A stretch of 64,000 nucleotides of DNA from Hymenobacter sp. CRA2 (GCF_002007105.1 NZ_MVBC01000015.1:62001-126000), one strand, 5' to 3'; counted from the first letter of the stretch, positions 34,199 through 42,922 are shown. Notes: generated from the sequence alone by a model not told the origin. Program-made: numbers and translations.

Positions 34199-35217
34199 AC
34201 CCGTTTACCCTGAACCGCCCCGAGACGGTGGACGCCGCCGTGCGCAGCGTCACCGGCTACCTGCGGCCCGCCTTTATTGCCGGCGGCACCAATATCCTCG
34301 ACCTGATGAAGGAAAACGTGGAGCATCCCACGCACCTCATCGGGCTGAACAAGCTGCCGCTGAACACCATCGAAGCCACCGCCGACGGTGGGCTACGGCT
34401 GGGCGCCACGGCCACCAACGCGGATACCGCCTGGCACCCCGAAGTGCAGCAGCGTTACCCGCTGCTGAGCCAAGCCATCCTGGCCGGAGCCTCGCCGCAG
34501 CTACGCAACATGGCCACCAACGGCGGCAACCTGATGCAGCGCACCCGCTGCTACTACTTCTACGACACGGCCACGCCCTGCAACAAGCGGGAGCCCGGCT
34601 CCGGCTGCGGCGCCATCGGCGGCTTCAACCGCATTCACGCTATCCTGGGCGCCTCCAAACACTGCATTGCCACACACCCCTCCGATATGTGCATTGCCCT
34701 GGCCGCGCTCGAAGCCGTGGTACACGTGAAGAGCAAGGACGGGGAGCGGCAAATCAAGTTCGAGGACTTCCACCGCCTGCCCGACGACCAGCCCGAGCGC
34801 GACAACACCCTGGAGCCCGGCGAGCTGATTACGGCCATCGAGCTGCCCGCGAAGGGCTTCGCCGAGCACTTCAGCTACCTCAAGCTGCGCGACCGGCAGA
34901 GCTACGCCTTTGCGCTGGTGTCGGTGGCCGCCGCGCTGGAGCTGAACGGCAACACCATCACCGATGCGCGCCTGGCGCTGGGCGGCGTGGCCCACAAGCC
35001 GTGGCGCGACAAGAAGGCCGAGGCCCTGCTCATCGGGCAGCCGGCCACTGAGGCGACGTTCCGCCAAGCGGCCGAAGCCGTGATGAAGGACGCAGTAGGG
35101 CAGGGGCTCAACGACTTTAAGATCGAGCTGGGCAAGCGCGCCATCGTGCGCGCCCTGAAGCAGGCCACCGCCGGGGAGCATAAAGCAGCCGACATCTTTA
35201 CCAACAGCAATCCATGA
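34195..35217 (+). CDS. FAD-binding subunit of a xanthine-dehydrogenase-family enzyme (PaoB-like)
   Basis: 340 residues. FIAGGTNILDLMKENV is the FAD diphosphate loop; RNMATNGGNLMQRTRC continues the FAD site. CYYFYDTATPCNKREPGSGC has the Cys spacing seen in PaoB/HcrB-type subunits that carry an extra [4Fe-4S] cluster. The C-terminal CO-dehydrogenase flavoprotein domain (FSYLKLRDRQSYAFALVSVA) is complete. Both ends overlap neighbours by ATGA, so the start at 34195 is firm. It carries electrons from the 2Fe-2S centres to the acceptor. Confidence 0.93.
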   Translation: MNPFTLNRPETVDAAVRSVTGYLRPAFIAGGTNILDLMKENVEHPTHLIGLNKLPLNTIEATADGGLRLGATATNADTAWHPEVQQRYPLLSQAILAGASPQLRNMATNGGNLMQRTRCYYFYDTATPCNKREPGSGCGAIGGFNRIHAILGASKHCIATHPSDMCIALAALEAVVHVKSKDGERQIKFEDFHRLPDDQPERDNTLEPGELITAIELPAKGFAEHFSYLKLRDRQSYAFALVSVAAALELNGNTITDARLALGGVAHKPWRDKKAEALLIGQPATEATFRQAAEAVMKDAVGQGLNDFKIELGKRAIVRALKQATAGEHKAADIFTNSNP

Positions 35218-37454
35218 GCACCAGCAGCAGCAATACCAACTACGTCGGCAAAGCCCCGAACCGCGTCGAGGGCCCGGCCAAAGTCACCGGCGCGGCCAAG
35301 TATTCGGGCGAATTTGAGGTGCCCGATCTGGTGTACGGCGTGGTGGTGAGCAGCCCCATTGCCAAAGGCAAAATCCTGAAAATCCACGCCGATAAGGTGC
35401 TCAGCCTGCCGGGCGTGCTACAGGTGTTTTCGCACGAAAACGTGCCCCATCAGGCGTGGTTCGACCGCAACTACAAGGACGACGTGGCTCCCGGCGGCTC
35501 GCCCTTCCGCCCCCTGCACGACGACGAGGTGAAGTTCAGCCAGCAGCCCGTGGCCCTGGTCGTGGCCGATACCTTCGAAGTGGCCCGCTACGCGGCTAGC
35601 ATCCTCGAAATCGAGTACAAGGAGGAAAAGCACGAAACCGACATCGAAAGCCAGCGCGACAAGGGCCACGCCCCGAGCAAGGGCAAGTCGGGATACAAGC
35701 CGCCGTCCAGCCGCGGCAACGCCGCCAAAGCCATTGAGAAGGCCGAGCACCGCATCCGCCACGAGTACATCCATGGCACGCAGCATCACAACCCCATGGA
35801 GCTGTACGCCAGCACGGTGCACTACCACCCCGACGGCAAGCTGACCATCTACGACAAAACCCAGGGCGTGCTGAACTGCCAGCAGTACGTCACGAAGGTA
35901 TTTGGGCTGAGCAAGGACGAGGCGCGGGTTATCAACCTCTACAACGGGGGCGCTTTCGGCTCGGGCCTGCGCCCGCAGTACGAGCTGTTCCTGTCGGTAA
36001 TGGCTGCGCTGGAGCTGCGGCGCTCGGTGCGCGTCACGCTCACGCGCCAGCAGATGTTTTCCATCGGCCACCGCCCGCACACCCTGCAGACGCTGGAAAT
36101 GGGCACCAACCCCGACGGCACGCTGGCTGGCCTGAAGCACTACGCCCTGCACGAAACCTCGCGCTTCGAGGAGTACACCGAAAACGTGGTGAACTGGTCG
36201 GGCATGCTCTACCAGTGCGACAACGTGCAGCTGGGCAATCAGGTGGCTGCGCTCGACGTGTACACCCCCCAGGACATGCGCGCGCCCGGCGCCGCCACCG
36301 GCTCCTTTGCCCTGGAAGTGGCGATGGACGAAATGGCCTACGCCGCCGGCCTCGACCCGGTGGATTTCCGCCTGCGCAACTACGCCGAAACCGACCAGAG
36401 CGAAAAGCTACCCTTCAGCAGCAAGCGCCTGCGCGAGTGCTACCGCCAGGGCGCCGAAAAATTCGGCTGGGACCGTCGTCCGCTCAAGCCGCGCTCCATG
36501 CGCGAGGGCAACAAGCTCGTGGGCTGGGGCATGGCCGGCGGCGTATGGGACGCGCAGATGCAGAAAGCTGCCGCCAAAGCCAGCATCACGGCCGATGGCA
36601 AGCTGACGGTGACCAGCGCCGCCGGCGAAAACGGCACCGGCACCTACACCATCATGACGCAGATTGCGGCCGAAACCCTGGGTCTGCCCCTGGAAGCCGT
36701 AACCTTCAAGCTCGGCGACACCGACATGCCCGAAGCCCCCGTGCAGGGCGGCTCCTGGACGGCCGCCTCCGTGGGCACCGCCGTGCAGAAAGCCTGCCTC
36801 GCCGTAGCCGACAAGCTGCTGAAGCAAGCCAAAAAGATGGACGACTCCCCCCTGAAAGGCGCCGACCTGGAAGACGTGGAGTTTGTCAACGGCCTGATCC
36901 GGCTGCGCAAGGCGCCCGAGCAGTCGGTGGTGCTGCGCGACGTGCTGCAAGTCAGCGGCGAGCGGCAGATAGAGGCTGACTCCACGGCCATTCCGAACCT
37001 GCTGAACATGGCCCGCTACTCCATGCACTCCCACAACGCGGTATTCGCCGAAGTGCAAGTAGACGAGGAGCTAGGCACCATTCACGTCACGCGGGTAGTC
37101 AACGCGCTGGCCATCGGGCGGGTGCTCAACCCGAAGACCGCCCGCTCGCAGGTGCTCGGCTCGGTGGTGTGGGGCATCAGCATGGCCCTGATGGAGGAAA
37201 CCGTGACCGACCACCGCTTCGGTCGCTACATGAACCACAACCTCTCGGAGTACCACGTGCCCACCAACGCCGACATCCGCGACATCGACGTGATTTTTGT
37301 GGAGGAGGAAGACCCCTACGTGAACCCGCTGGGCGTGAAGGGCGTCGGCGAATTGGGCCTGCTGGGCGTGGCCGCCGCCATCAACAACGCCGTCTTCCAC
37401 GCCACCGGCAAGCGCGTCCGCGACCTGCCGATTTATATCGATAAGCTGCTGTAG
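35214..37454 (+). CDS. Molybdopterin-binding large subunit, xanthine-dehydrogenase family (PaoC-like)
   Basis: 746 residues. N-terminal aldehyde-oxidase a/b hammerhead domain (RVEGPAKVTGAAKYSGEFEV) and the two molybdopterin-binding domains: NPMELYASTVHYH, NGGAFGSGLRPQ, DMRAPGAATGSFALEVAMDE, GGSWTAASVGTAVQ, and the catalytic-Glu segment GVKGVGELGLLGVAAAINNA. Length suits PaoC/YagR. It hydroxylates aldehydes or purine-like substrates at a Mo centre; the substrate is undecided, though PaoABC similarity favours aromatic aldehydes. An arm-shaped terminator follows. XdhC (43257) and the mobA fusion nearby would supply sulfurated dinucleotide cofactor. Confidence 0.93.
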   Translation: MSTSSSNTNYVGKAPNRVEGPAKVTGAAKYSGEFEVPDLVYGVVVSSPIAKGKILKIHADKVLSLPGVLQVFSHENVPHQAWFDRNYKDDVAPGGSPFRPLHDDEVKFSQQPVALVVADTFEVARYAASILEIEYKEEKHETDIESQRDKGHAPSKGKSGYKPPSSRGNAAKAIEKAEHRIRHEYIHGTQHHNPMELYASTVHYHPDGKLTIYDKTQGVLNCQQYVTKVFGLSKDEARVINLYNGGAFGSGLRPQYELFLSVMAALELRRSVRVTLTRQQMFSIGHRPHTLQTLEMGTNPDGTLAGLKHYALHETSRFEEYTENVVNWSGMLYQCDNVQLGNQVAALDVYTPQDMRAPGAATGSFALEVAMDEMAYAAGLDPVDFRLRNYAETDQSEKLPFSSKRLRECYRQGAEKFGWDRRPLKPRSMREGNKLVGWGMAGGVWDAQMQKAAAKASITADGKLTVTSAAGENGTGTYTIMTQIAAETLGLPLEAVTFKLGDTDMPEAPVQGGSWTAASVGTAVQKACLAVADKLLKQAKKMDDSPLKGADLEDVEFVNGLIRLRKAPEQSVVLRDVLQVSGERQIEADSTAIPNLLNMARYSMHSHNAVFAEVQVDEELGTIHVTRVVNALAIGRVLNPKTARSQVLGSVVWGISMALMEETVTDHRFGRYMNHNLSEYHVPTNADIRDIDVIFVEEEDPYVNPLGVKGVGELGLLGVAAAINNAVFHATGKRVRDLPIYIDKLL

Positions 37455-37460
37455 AAATCC

Positions 37461-37504
37461 TAGCGCGTGCTGCAGGGCTGAAACAATGTCCTGAGCACGC
37501 GCTA
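37461..37504 (+). terminator. Terminator of the pao-like operon
   Basis: tagcgcgtgct / agcacgcgcta (11 bases) with further pairing cagg / cctg, 6 bases after the stop. AT-rich DNA begins immediately after it. Confidence 0.7.
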
Positions 37505-37509
37505 TTAAT

Positions 37510-38454
37510 CTAAAATATAGGATTGTATTTTATGAACTGCCAGATATTTAGATAATGTTGAAGTATATCTTCTGTTATTAACAGCTTGTCTATTGTTGTT
37601 AGGTTTGAAAAAACGTTATCTGTGAGAGGTACGTCTGTTGTGCTAATTCTATTAATTGATGCAGATAATATGGATTTATAATTTTTGGATTTTGTGGATT
37701 TAAATCCTAGGTATAACGGTAGTGAGTTAAATAAATTATTCGTGTTTTCTTCTAATTGAGTGTTTTTATGCTCTGATATTCGTTTCAGGAATGAATTTAA
37801 GGTTTCGGAGGATGAATCCATTAAGTTTTCAGGTTTGCTGTGAAAGCCGACTTTTAATTCTTTGCAATAAGAATAATGGTGGCTGGTGTTTTTGTCGTAT
37901 ATTTTGCTGTGAGGTGGGATGGTTAATGAATTTTTAAAAACCTTTACGTTGTCAAAATTATGTGCATAAGAAGAGCTGTCTAGAATAATAATATTGTGGA
38001 AGTGCGTTGGTATTACATCTTCTCTATATTGCTTTATAGACAACAAGTCCTGTTTCTTGTAAAATAATGGTGCGACATAAGCTGCGTGGTGCTTTTGTGA
38101 TAATTCATGCATAACGTTGTGTTGTTTGTAGCCATTTTCTTTTTTCAATAATTCAAAAGCGAAAAACCCTTTTTGAGTAGGTAGGCTGATCTTATTTCTA
38201 TCTGAAAGTAGTTTGCCTGAAAAACTTGGGGTAAAAAAATATGACCTTTTAAATTGAATATAGAAGGGTACTATTGTAGTTAGTACGCCGTCATAGCCAA
38301 GTTCATTTTCATCTGCTTGGGAAATTCTGCTAATGCCAACGCTTTTGTCTTTATAATAAAAGGTTCTGTTTAGGCCTGTCTCAAGAGCAGATATAAAGTC
38401 TTCCTCGATGAAATCAGGTTTGTGTGTTTCTCCTTTTTTTAGTAATGAAGTCAA
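37510..38454 (-). CDS. Orphan protein in AT-rich island, possible restriction-nuclease-like fold
   Basis: 314 residues in DNA much richer in A/T than its surroundings (line 37561-37620 has 17 G/C of 60; a flanking line has 37). I do not recognise a named family. Near the N-terminus, E25, D55 (GYDGVL) and Q67-x-K69 (FYIQFKRS) are spaced like the E...D...(E/Q)xK core of PD-(D/E)XK nucleases. Further on are AAYVAPLFYKKQDL, a hydrophobic strand IIILDSSS and a His-rich HHYSYCKEL. The first possible start is TTG; open reading continues 5' without stop to about 38526 (SNIPPPLKRR precedes), so the gene may use an unusual start or be 5'-truncated. Probably acquired by transfer. Confidence 0.6.
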   Translation of the reverse strand: MTSLLKKGETHKPDFIEEDFISALETGLNRTFYYKDKSVGISRISQADENELGYDGVLTTIVPFYIQFKRSYFFTPSFSGKLLSDRNKISLPTQKGFFAFELLKKENGYKQHNVMHELSQKHHAAYVAPLFYKKQDLLSIKQYREDVIPTHFHNIIILDSSSYAHNFDNVKVFKNSLTIPPHSKIYDKNTSHHYSYCKELKVGFHSKPENLMDSSSETLNSFLKRISEHKNTQLEENTNNLFNSLPLYLGFKSTKSKNYKSILSASINRISTTDVPLTDNVFSNLTTIDKLLITEDILQHYLNIWQFIKYNPIF

Positions 38455-38654
38455 TGTTCTTCGTTTAAGAGGTGGAGGTATATTTGAGTGACTTGGTTTT
38501 ATTGCAACAATAAGTAGGTATGATTATTGATAAATCATATATTATTTGCAATGGGTTTGGTTGTTTTTCGGGTTAATTTTGTATGTATTTTTAAGAGGCG
38601 TTTGTGGTTGAATAATACTTGTGCTGAATAGTTCTTCTGACTAAAGTAATATGA

Positions 38655-38679
38655 TTGCCCACGTTGCTTGGTATATTTG
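38655..38679 (+). promoter_or_regulatory. Possible promoter of the aldo/keto reductase gene
   Basis: tatatttg at 38672-38679 fits TAnnTTTG exactly, 30 bases before the ATG; a ttg at 38655 is only 14 bases upstream, shorter than the usual 19-20. It lies within the AT-rich island. Confidence 0.35.
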
Positions 38680-38709
38680 ATGGCAATATACTTTTCGTAA
38701 CTGACTTTT

Positions 38710-39702
38710 ATGATATACCTCCCCGCCGCCACTCGCTACCGTGATATGACCTACCGCCGCTGCGGCCGCAGCGGGCTGAAGCTACCCGCCGTGTCCCTGG
38801 GCCTGTGGCACAACTTCGGCGACGTGGACCAACTGGCTACCGGCCGCGCCACCCTGCGCCGGGCTTTCGACAGCGGCGTGACACACTTCGACCTGGCCAA
38901 CAACTACGGCCCGCCGCCCGGCTCGGCCGAGCTCAACTTCGGCCGCATCCTGCGCGAAGACTTGGCCACGTACCGCGACGAGCTGATCATTTCCACCAAG
39001 GCCGGTTACCACATGTGGGAGGGGCCTTACGGCGAGTGGGGCTCGAAGAAATACCTGGTCAGCAGCCTCGACCAGAGCCTCAAGCGCATGGGCCTGAACT
39101 ACGTGGATATCTTCTACCACCACCGCCCCGACCCCGACACGCCGCTGGAAGAAACCATGGGTGCCCTCGACCTTATCGTGCGCCAAGGCAAGGCCTTGTA
39201 CGTGGGCATCAGCAACTACCAGCCGGCCGAAGCTGCCGAGGCCTTCCGCCTGCTGCGCCAGCTAGGCACGCCCTGCCTGATTCACCAGCCCAAGTACTCC
39301 ATGTTCGAGCGGTGGGTGGAAGACGGCCTGCTCGATTTGCTCGGCCAGGAAGGTGTCGGCTGCATTCCGTTTTCGCCGCTGGCCCAGGGCCTGCTCACCG
39401 ATAAGTACCTCGGCGGCATCCCCACCGACTCGCGCGTGGCTAAGGGCGTGGGCTTCCTCACCGAGCAGCAACTGACGCCGGAACGCCTCACGCAGGTGCA
39501 GCGCCTAAATGAGCTGGCCCAGCAGCGTGGCCAAAGCCTGGCACAGATGGCCCTGGCTTGGGTACTCAAGGACGAGCGGGTGACGTCGGTACTCATCGGG
39601 GCCAGCCGCCCCGAGCAGCTCAGCGACTCCCTGCGCTGCCTCGACAATCTACAGTTCACCCCTGAAGAGCTAGCCGCCATCGAACAGGTTCTGGCTCAGT
39701 AA
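38710..39702 (+). CDS. gpr: Aldo/keto reductase, YghZ/Gpr-like (L-glyceraldehyde 3-phosphate reductase type)
   Basis: 330 residues, single (beta/alpha)8 barrel using NADPH. Family-specific start MIYLPAATRYRDMTYRRCGR resembles the N-terminus of E. coli YghZ, which supports the ATG at 38710 over the ATG at 38746. Catalytic residues are Asp and Tyr in FDLANNYGPPPGSAE, Lys in STKAGYHMW and His in FYHHRPD. GISNYQPAE, SPLAQGLLTDKYL and VLIGASRPEQL complete the fold. YghZ detoxifies L-glyceraldehyde 3-phosphate and methylglyoxal. Sits alone next to the AT-rich island; a palindromic repeat follows. Confidence 0.9.
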   Translation: MIYLPAATRYRDMTYRRCGRSGLKLPAVSLGLWHNFGDVDQLATGRATLRRAFDSGVTHFDLANNYGPPPGSAELNFGRILREDLATYRDELIISTKAGYHMWEGPYGEWGSKKYLVSSLDQSLKRMGLNYVDIFYHHRPDPDTPLEETMGALDLIVRQGKALYVGISNYQPAEAAEAFRLLRQLGTPCLIHQPKYSMFERWVEDGLLDLLGQEGVGCIPFSPLAQGLLTDKYLGGIPTDSRVAKGVGFLTEQQLTPERLTQVQRLNELAQQRGQSLAQMALAWVLKDERVTSVLIGASRPEQLSDSLRCLDNLQFTPEELAAIEQVLAQ

Positions 39703-39775
39703 GCGGAGAAACAAGCTGCTACGTCACGCTGAACGCCGGCGGCGCAGCCCCACTGATTGGTCAGGGCGTCTTGGT

Positions 39776-39880
39776 CGTCATGTCGAGCGCAGCCGAGACA
39801 TCTCGCCGGATAGTAATCTGCTCGTTGAGTTACTACCTCACATCAGCCCGCGAGATGTCTCGGCTATGCTCGACAGGACG
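39776..39880. repeat. Approximately 105-base imperfect palindromic repeat
   Basis: Arms 39776-39806 and 39850-39880 pair in 28 of 31 positions (cgtcatgtcgagcgcagccg...). The centre includes ggatagtaat / gttactac. It is the same family as 42813-42922 and as the inner unit of 31924-32104. It occupies the gap between gpr and the convergent TPR lipoprotein gene; the remaining bases show nothing. Confidence 0.8.
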
Positions 39881-39969
39881 GGCTTATTGCTTGGATTATC
39901 CAAAGCGGTAAGAACGAGTCTACAAGCAGGCCATAGGTGGCGCATAGGCTTATGCTGTTTGCGTAATCT

Positions 39970-41676
39970 TCAAATAAACTGCAGCTGCAGGTTCGTCAAA
40001 AACAAGCGCGCGGCGGCCAATTCCGGACGGGCAGTTTCGGCGGCCGGCGCTACGGTCAGCAATTGCTGGTAGTAGAGGGTGGCTTTTTTAGATTGGCCGG
40101 CTTTTTCGGCGGCGGTGGCGGCGCCGTAAAGGGCGTTGAAGCGGTTAGGGTGTTTCTGTAAGGTGGCCTCGTAGGCGGCCAGGGCAGCGGCGGGCTGCTG
40201 CAGCTCCAGCAGCATGTCGGCCAGTAGCTCCCGGGCGGGCAGCACTTCGCTGGGCGTCACGGGGTGCTTTTCGGTTTGATCTTCCAGGTCGGCGGCTTGC
40301 TGCATGCGCTGCAACGCGGCGGCATGTTTGCCTTTGGCCAGTAGCAGCCAGGCCTCGGCGGCGCGTTGCTGCACATCGACCTGCCGGGCCTTGTACGCGT
40401 CGTGCTGCTGGAGCAGCGCCGCGTGCAGGGCACTCAGCTGCGCCACTTCGGTACGGGCCTGCGCGGCGTGGCCGGTGCGGGCTGAGCCCAGGGCGCGGGC
40501 AAAGTGCGTGATGGCGCGCTGCCAGGGAAACTCGTCCCAGGCGAAATTGGCCGGCCGCAGCGGCATTTGCGCGGCCGCGTCCCACTGCTTGGTTTCCAGC
40601 ACGCAGCGGGCCGGAATGGCCGCGTAGGCGTACGCGACTTTAAAGGTGACCGGCGTCACCTGCCGGATGGTGTCGAGGTAGCGCCAGTAGGAGCGGGCCC
40701 GCTGGGTGTCGCCCTGCTGCAGGTAAGCGTACACGAGGTAATCCAGGCTGTGCAGCTCTTCGTCCCAGTGGCCCGGCAGCCCGGCGCTTTCGGCGTAGCA
40801 CTGGGCCGAAGCCGCCGCGGCCAGGTTGGAACCGATGCATTCCTGCCACAGGCCCAGGCGGGTGAAAATGTGCGAGGGCATGTGCAGCGCGTGGGCCGAC
40901 GACGGCGCTACCGAAGCGTAGTGGCGCGCCGCGGGCAGGGCCAGGGCCGCCAGCTCGGGGTAGTCGTAGGTGTGGATGAGGTAGTGCACGATGCCCGGAT
41001 GATTGGGCTGCTGCCGCTGCAGGCGTTGCAGCAGGGCGCCGGCTTTGCGCTGGTTGCGGAAGGTTTTGTCGGTGGGCGCAGCGGAGGCGTCGAGGGCCAG
41101 GGCGTAAAAGATGGTGGCTTCGGTATCGCGCGGAAAGTTGGTGGCGAGGCGCGTCATGGCCTGCGCAAACCGCACGCTGCGGGTGTGGTGGTCGGTCCGC
41201 TGATGGTCGGCGTAAAAGGCCGTTAGAGCGTCGATATAAGCTGTTTCACGGGCTGATTTGCCCGGTAGCTGCTGCGCCAGGGCCACGGCGCGGGCCCCCT
41301 TGGCCAGCTCGGCCGGGGTGGGCGGCGTCCAGAGCGGGTGGTAATTGCACATGGCCACGCCCCAGTAAGCCATGGCGCAGCCCGGGTCCTGATCGATGAT
41401 GCGGGCGAAAACTTTTTCGGCCGCGTCGTACTCGAAAGAGTGAAGCAAGGCCACGGCCAGGGAAAAGTCTGCCTTGATCTTATCCGAGCCCGTCACCTCG
41501 AAGGCCACGCTACCAAACTGCTTGTCGGCCGGGCCGCACAGGGAGATGTTGCCGCGCTTGAGGTCAAGGGCAGTGAGCGTCGCTGACGACACGGTTTGGC
41601 TTTTTCGCTCGCAGGCCGTAAGCAGCGTGCACATACCGAAACCCAGCCACCAGGCAAATTTGAGCGCGTTGGTCAT
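39970..41676 (-). CDS. TPR-repeat lipoprotein
   Basis: 568 residues. Lipoprotein signal ending LLTAC at Cys22. The mature part is helical with TPR-like units: FSLAVALLHSFEYDAAEKVF, DPGCAMAYWGVAMCNYHPLW, AHALHMPSHIFTRLGLWQEC, LHSLDYLVYAYLQQGDTQRA and C-terminal PAAALAAYEATLQKHPNRF with GQSKKATLYYQQLL. The Trp/His/Cys-rich early motif (CNYHPLWTPP) and HMPSHIF recur in a Bacteroidota family of unknown function. An outer-membrane-linked scaffold is likely. No operon partner is clear. Confidence 0.75.
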   Translation of the reverse strand: MTNALKFAWWLGFGMCTLLTACERKSQTVSSATLTALDLKRGNISLCGPADKQFGSVAFEVTGSDKIKADFSLAVALLHSFEYDAAEKVFARIIDQDPGCAMAYWGVAMCNYHPLWTPPTPAELAKGARAVALAQQLPGKSARETAYIDALTAFYADHQRTDHHTRSVRFAQAMTRLATNFPRDTEATIFYALALDASAAPTDKTFRNQRKAGALLQRLQRQQPNHPGIVHYLIHTYDYPELAALALPAARHYASVAPSSAHALHMPSHIFTRLGLWQECIGSNLAAAASAQCYAESAGLPGHWDEELHSLDYLVYAYLQQGDTQRARSYWRYLDTIRQVTPVTFKVAYAYAAIPARCVLETKQWDAAAQMPLRPANFAWDEFPWQRAITHFARALGSARTGHAAQARTEVAQLSALHAALLQQHDAYKARQVDVQQRAAEAWLLLAKGKHAAALQRMQQAADLEDQTEKHPVTPSEVLPARELLADMLLELQQPAAALAAYEATLQKHPNRFNALYGAATAAEKAGQSKKATLYYQQLLTVAPAAETARPELAAARLFLTNLQLQFI

Positions 41677-41767
41677 AGTCAGGAAGCATTAATAGAAGGG
41701 CGTAGCCCGGCAGCCCGCGAAGCGCGGCCCGGTAGGGCCACTGGGCCGCATAGCTGGGGCCCGAGGA

Positions 41768-42613
41768 CTATTTTTCGCCGTAAACCACCACGGTGCCGTA
41801 GGTCAGGGCCGTGTCGCCGTCGGTGCACTGCTGGTCGATCAGCGCAAAGACGTCCTGCTTGATGGCGGCCTGCGTAGACTCGTCGGCCTGGGCCAAGGCG
41901 GCTACTACCGGCGCGGCCACCTCATTCATAAACTGCCAGTACTCCTCCTTGCTGCGGCAGCGCAGCCGGCCGGTCACGGGCGTTTCGGTCGCGTTGCGGA
42001 AGCCCGCCTCGCGTAGCAGCCCGGCCAGAAAGCCAGGCCGGCCGCAGCGGAACATGCCCGGCGCCTCGGGAGCTGGCGCCGGCAGCGGCAGGTAGCGGCC
42101 GATAGTGCTCATGATGGCCGTAATCCAGGTGTTTTCCTCGGGCACGCTCCACACGGAAGCGGCCAGGCGCCCGCCGGGCTTGAGCACGCGGAGCATTTCG
42201 CGGGCCGCCAGCCGCATATCGGGGAAGAACATGAAGCCGAAGCGGCAGCTCACGGCGTCGAACAGCTCGTCGGCGAAGGGCAGCGCGCACACGTCGCAGG
42301 CCACGGTTTCGTAGTTCCGGATGCCGCGGGCCGCTGCTTTGTCGCGGGCCACCGCCAGCATGTTTTCGGAGAGGTCCGTCAGGATGACTTTGCCGTCGCG
42401 GGCCAGGGTGGCAATGCTCAGGCCCGGCTCCCCGGTGCCGGCTGCCACGTCGAGCACCAGATCGGTGGGGCGCAGGTGCAGGTCGCGGATGATTTCCTCG
42501 CCCATGGGCCGCAGCCAGTCCATGGTAAAATCATCCCATTTGCGCCAGCCAGCCGAGAACTTATCCCAGGTAGCTTTTTGCTGTTCACGAATTTGTTCGA
42601 GTTGTGCTTCCAT
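41768..42613 (-). CDS. Class I SAM-dependent methyltransferase
   Basis: 281 residues. SAM motif I VLDVAAGTGEPGLSI, motif II ILTDLSENMLAVAR, motif IV/post I CDVCALPFADELFDAVSCRF, and VLKPGGRLAASVW identify a UbiE/COQ5-like methyltransferase. The C-terminal GMFRCGRPGFLAGLLREAGF fits that subgroup. The substrate is unknown; it could be a small molecule. ATG at 42613 (MEAQLEQIREQQKATWDKFS) is chosen since the frame further upstream is unlike the family. Cytoplasmic. Ends 91 bases from the TPR lipoprotein start on the same strand. Confidence 0.85.
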   Translation of the reverse strand: MEAQLEQIREQQKATWDKFSAGWRKWDDFTMDWLRPMGEEIIRDLHLRPTDLVLDVAAGTGEPGLSIATLARDGKVILTDLSENMLAVARDKAAARGIRNYETVACDVCALPFADELFDAVSCRFGFMFFPDMRLAAREMLRVLKPGGRLAASVWSVPEENTWITAIMSTIGRYLPLPAPAPEAPGMFRCGRPGFLAGLLREAGFRNATETPVTGRLRCRSKEEYWQFMNEVAAPVVAALAQADESTQAAIKQDVFALIDQQCTDGDTALTYGTVVVYGEK

Positions 42614-42812
42614 CGCACAGGGGTGTTTGGAGTGGGAAAGGGGGGAGGCGGAGGCAGCAAGAGAAATCCGCCCGGCGAAGTCAGCGTTGACGAAGCCGAG
42701 GCAGCTCGGAGCCCAATAGATGGGCAAGGCGCAGGTTTCCAGAAGTTAAGAGAAAATTTGGAAACCGAAATATTATCCCGGGTAGTGTCGGTTCGTCGAA
42801 CGACGTGGGAAA

Positions 42813-42922
42813 GGTTCGTCCTGTCGAGCGCAGCCGAGACATCTCGCGTGCTGATGTCCGATAGTAACCTCAACGAGAAGAATACTATCCGGCAAGATGT
42901 CTCGACTGCGCTCGACATGACC
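42813..42922. repeat. Approximately 110-base imperfect palindromic repeat
   Basis: Arms at 42813-42844 and 42895-42922 (gtcctgtcgagcgcagccga... / ...gcgctcgacatgacc) with an inner gatagta / tactatc pair at 42860-42889. Same family as 39776-39880. The 643 bases from 42614 to 43256 contain this element but no gene I can support. Confidence 0.75.

Noticed and set aside
38535-38732. Small leftward open frame of 65 codons in the AT-rich island
   Set aside because: It overlaps the start of the aldo/keto reductase gene and its composition follows random AT-rich codons; no family-like motif.
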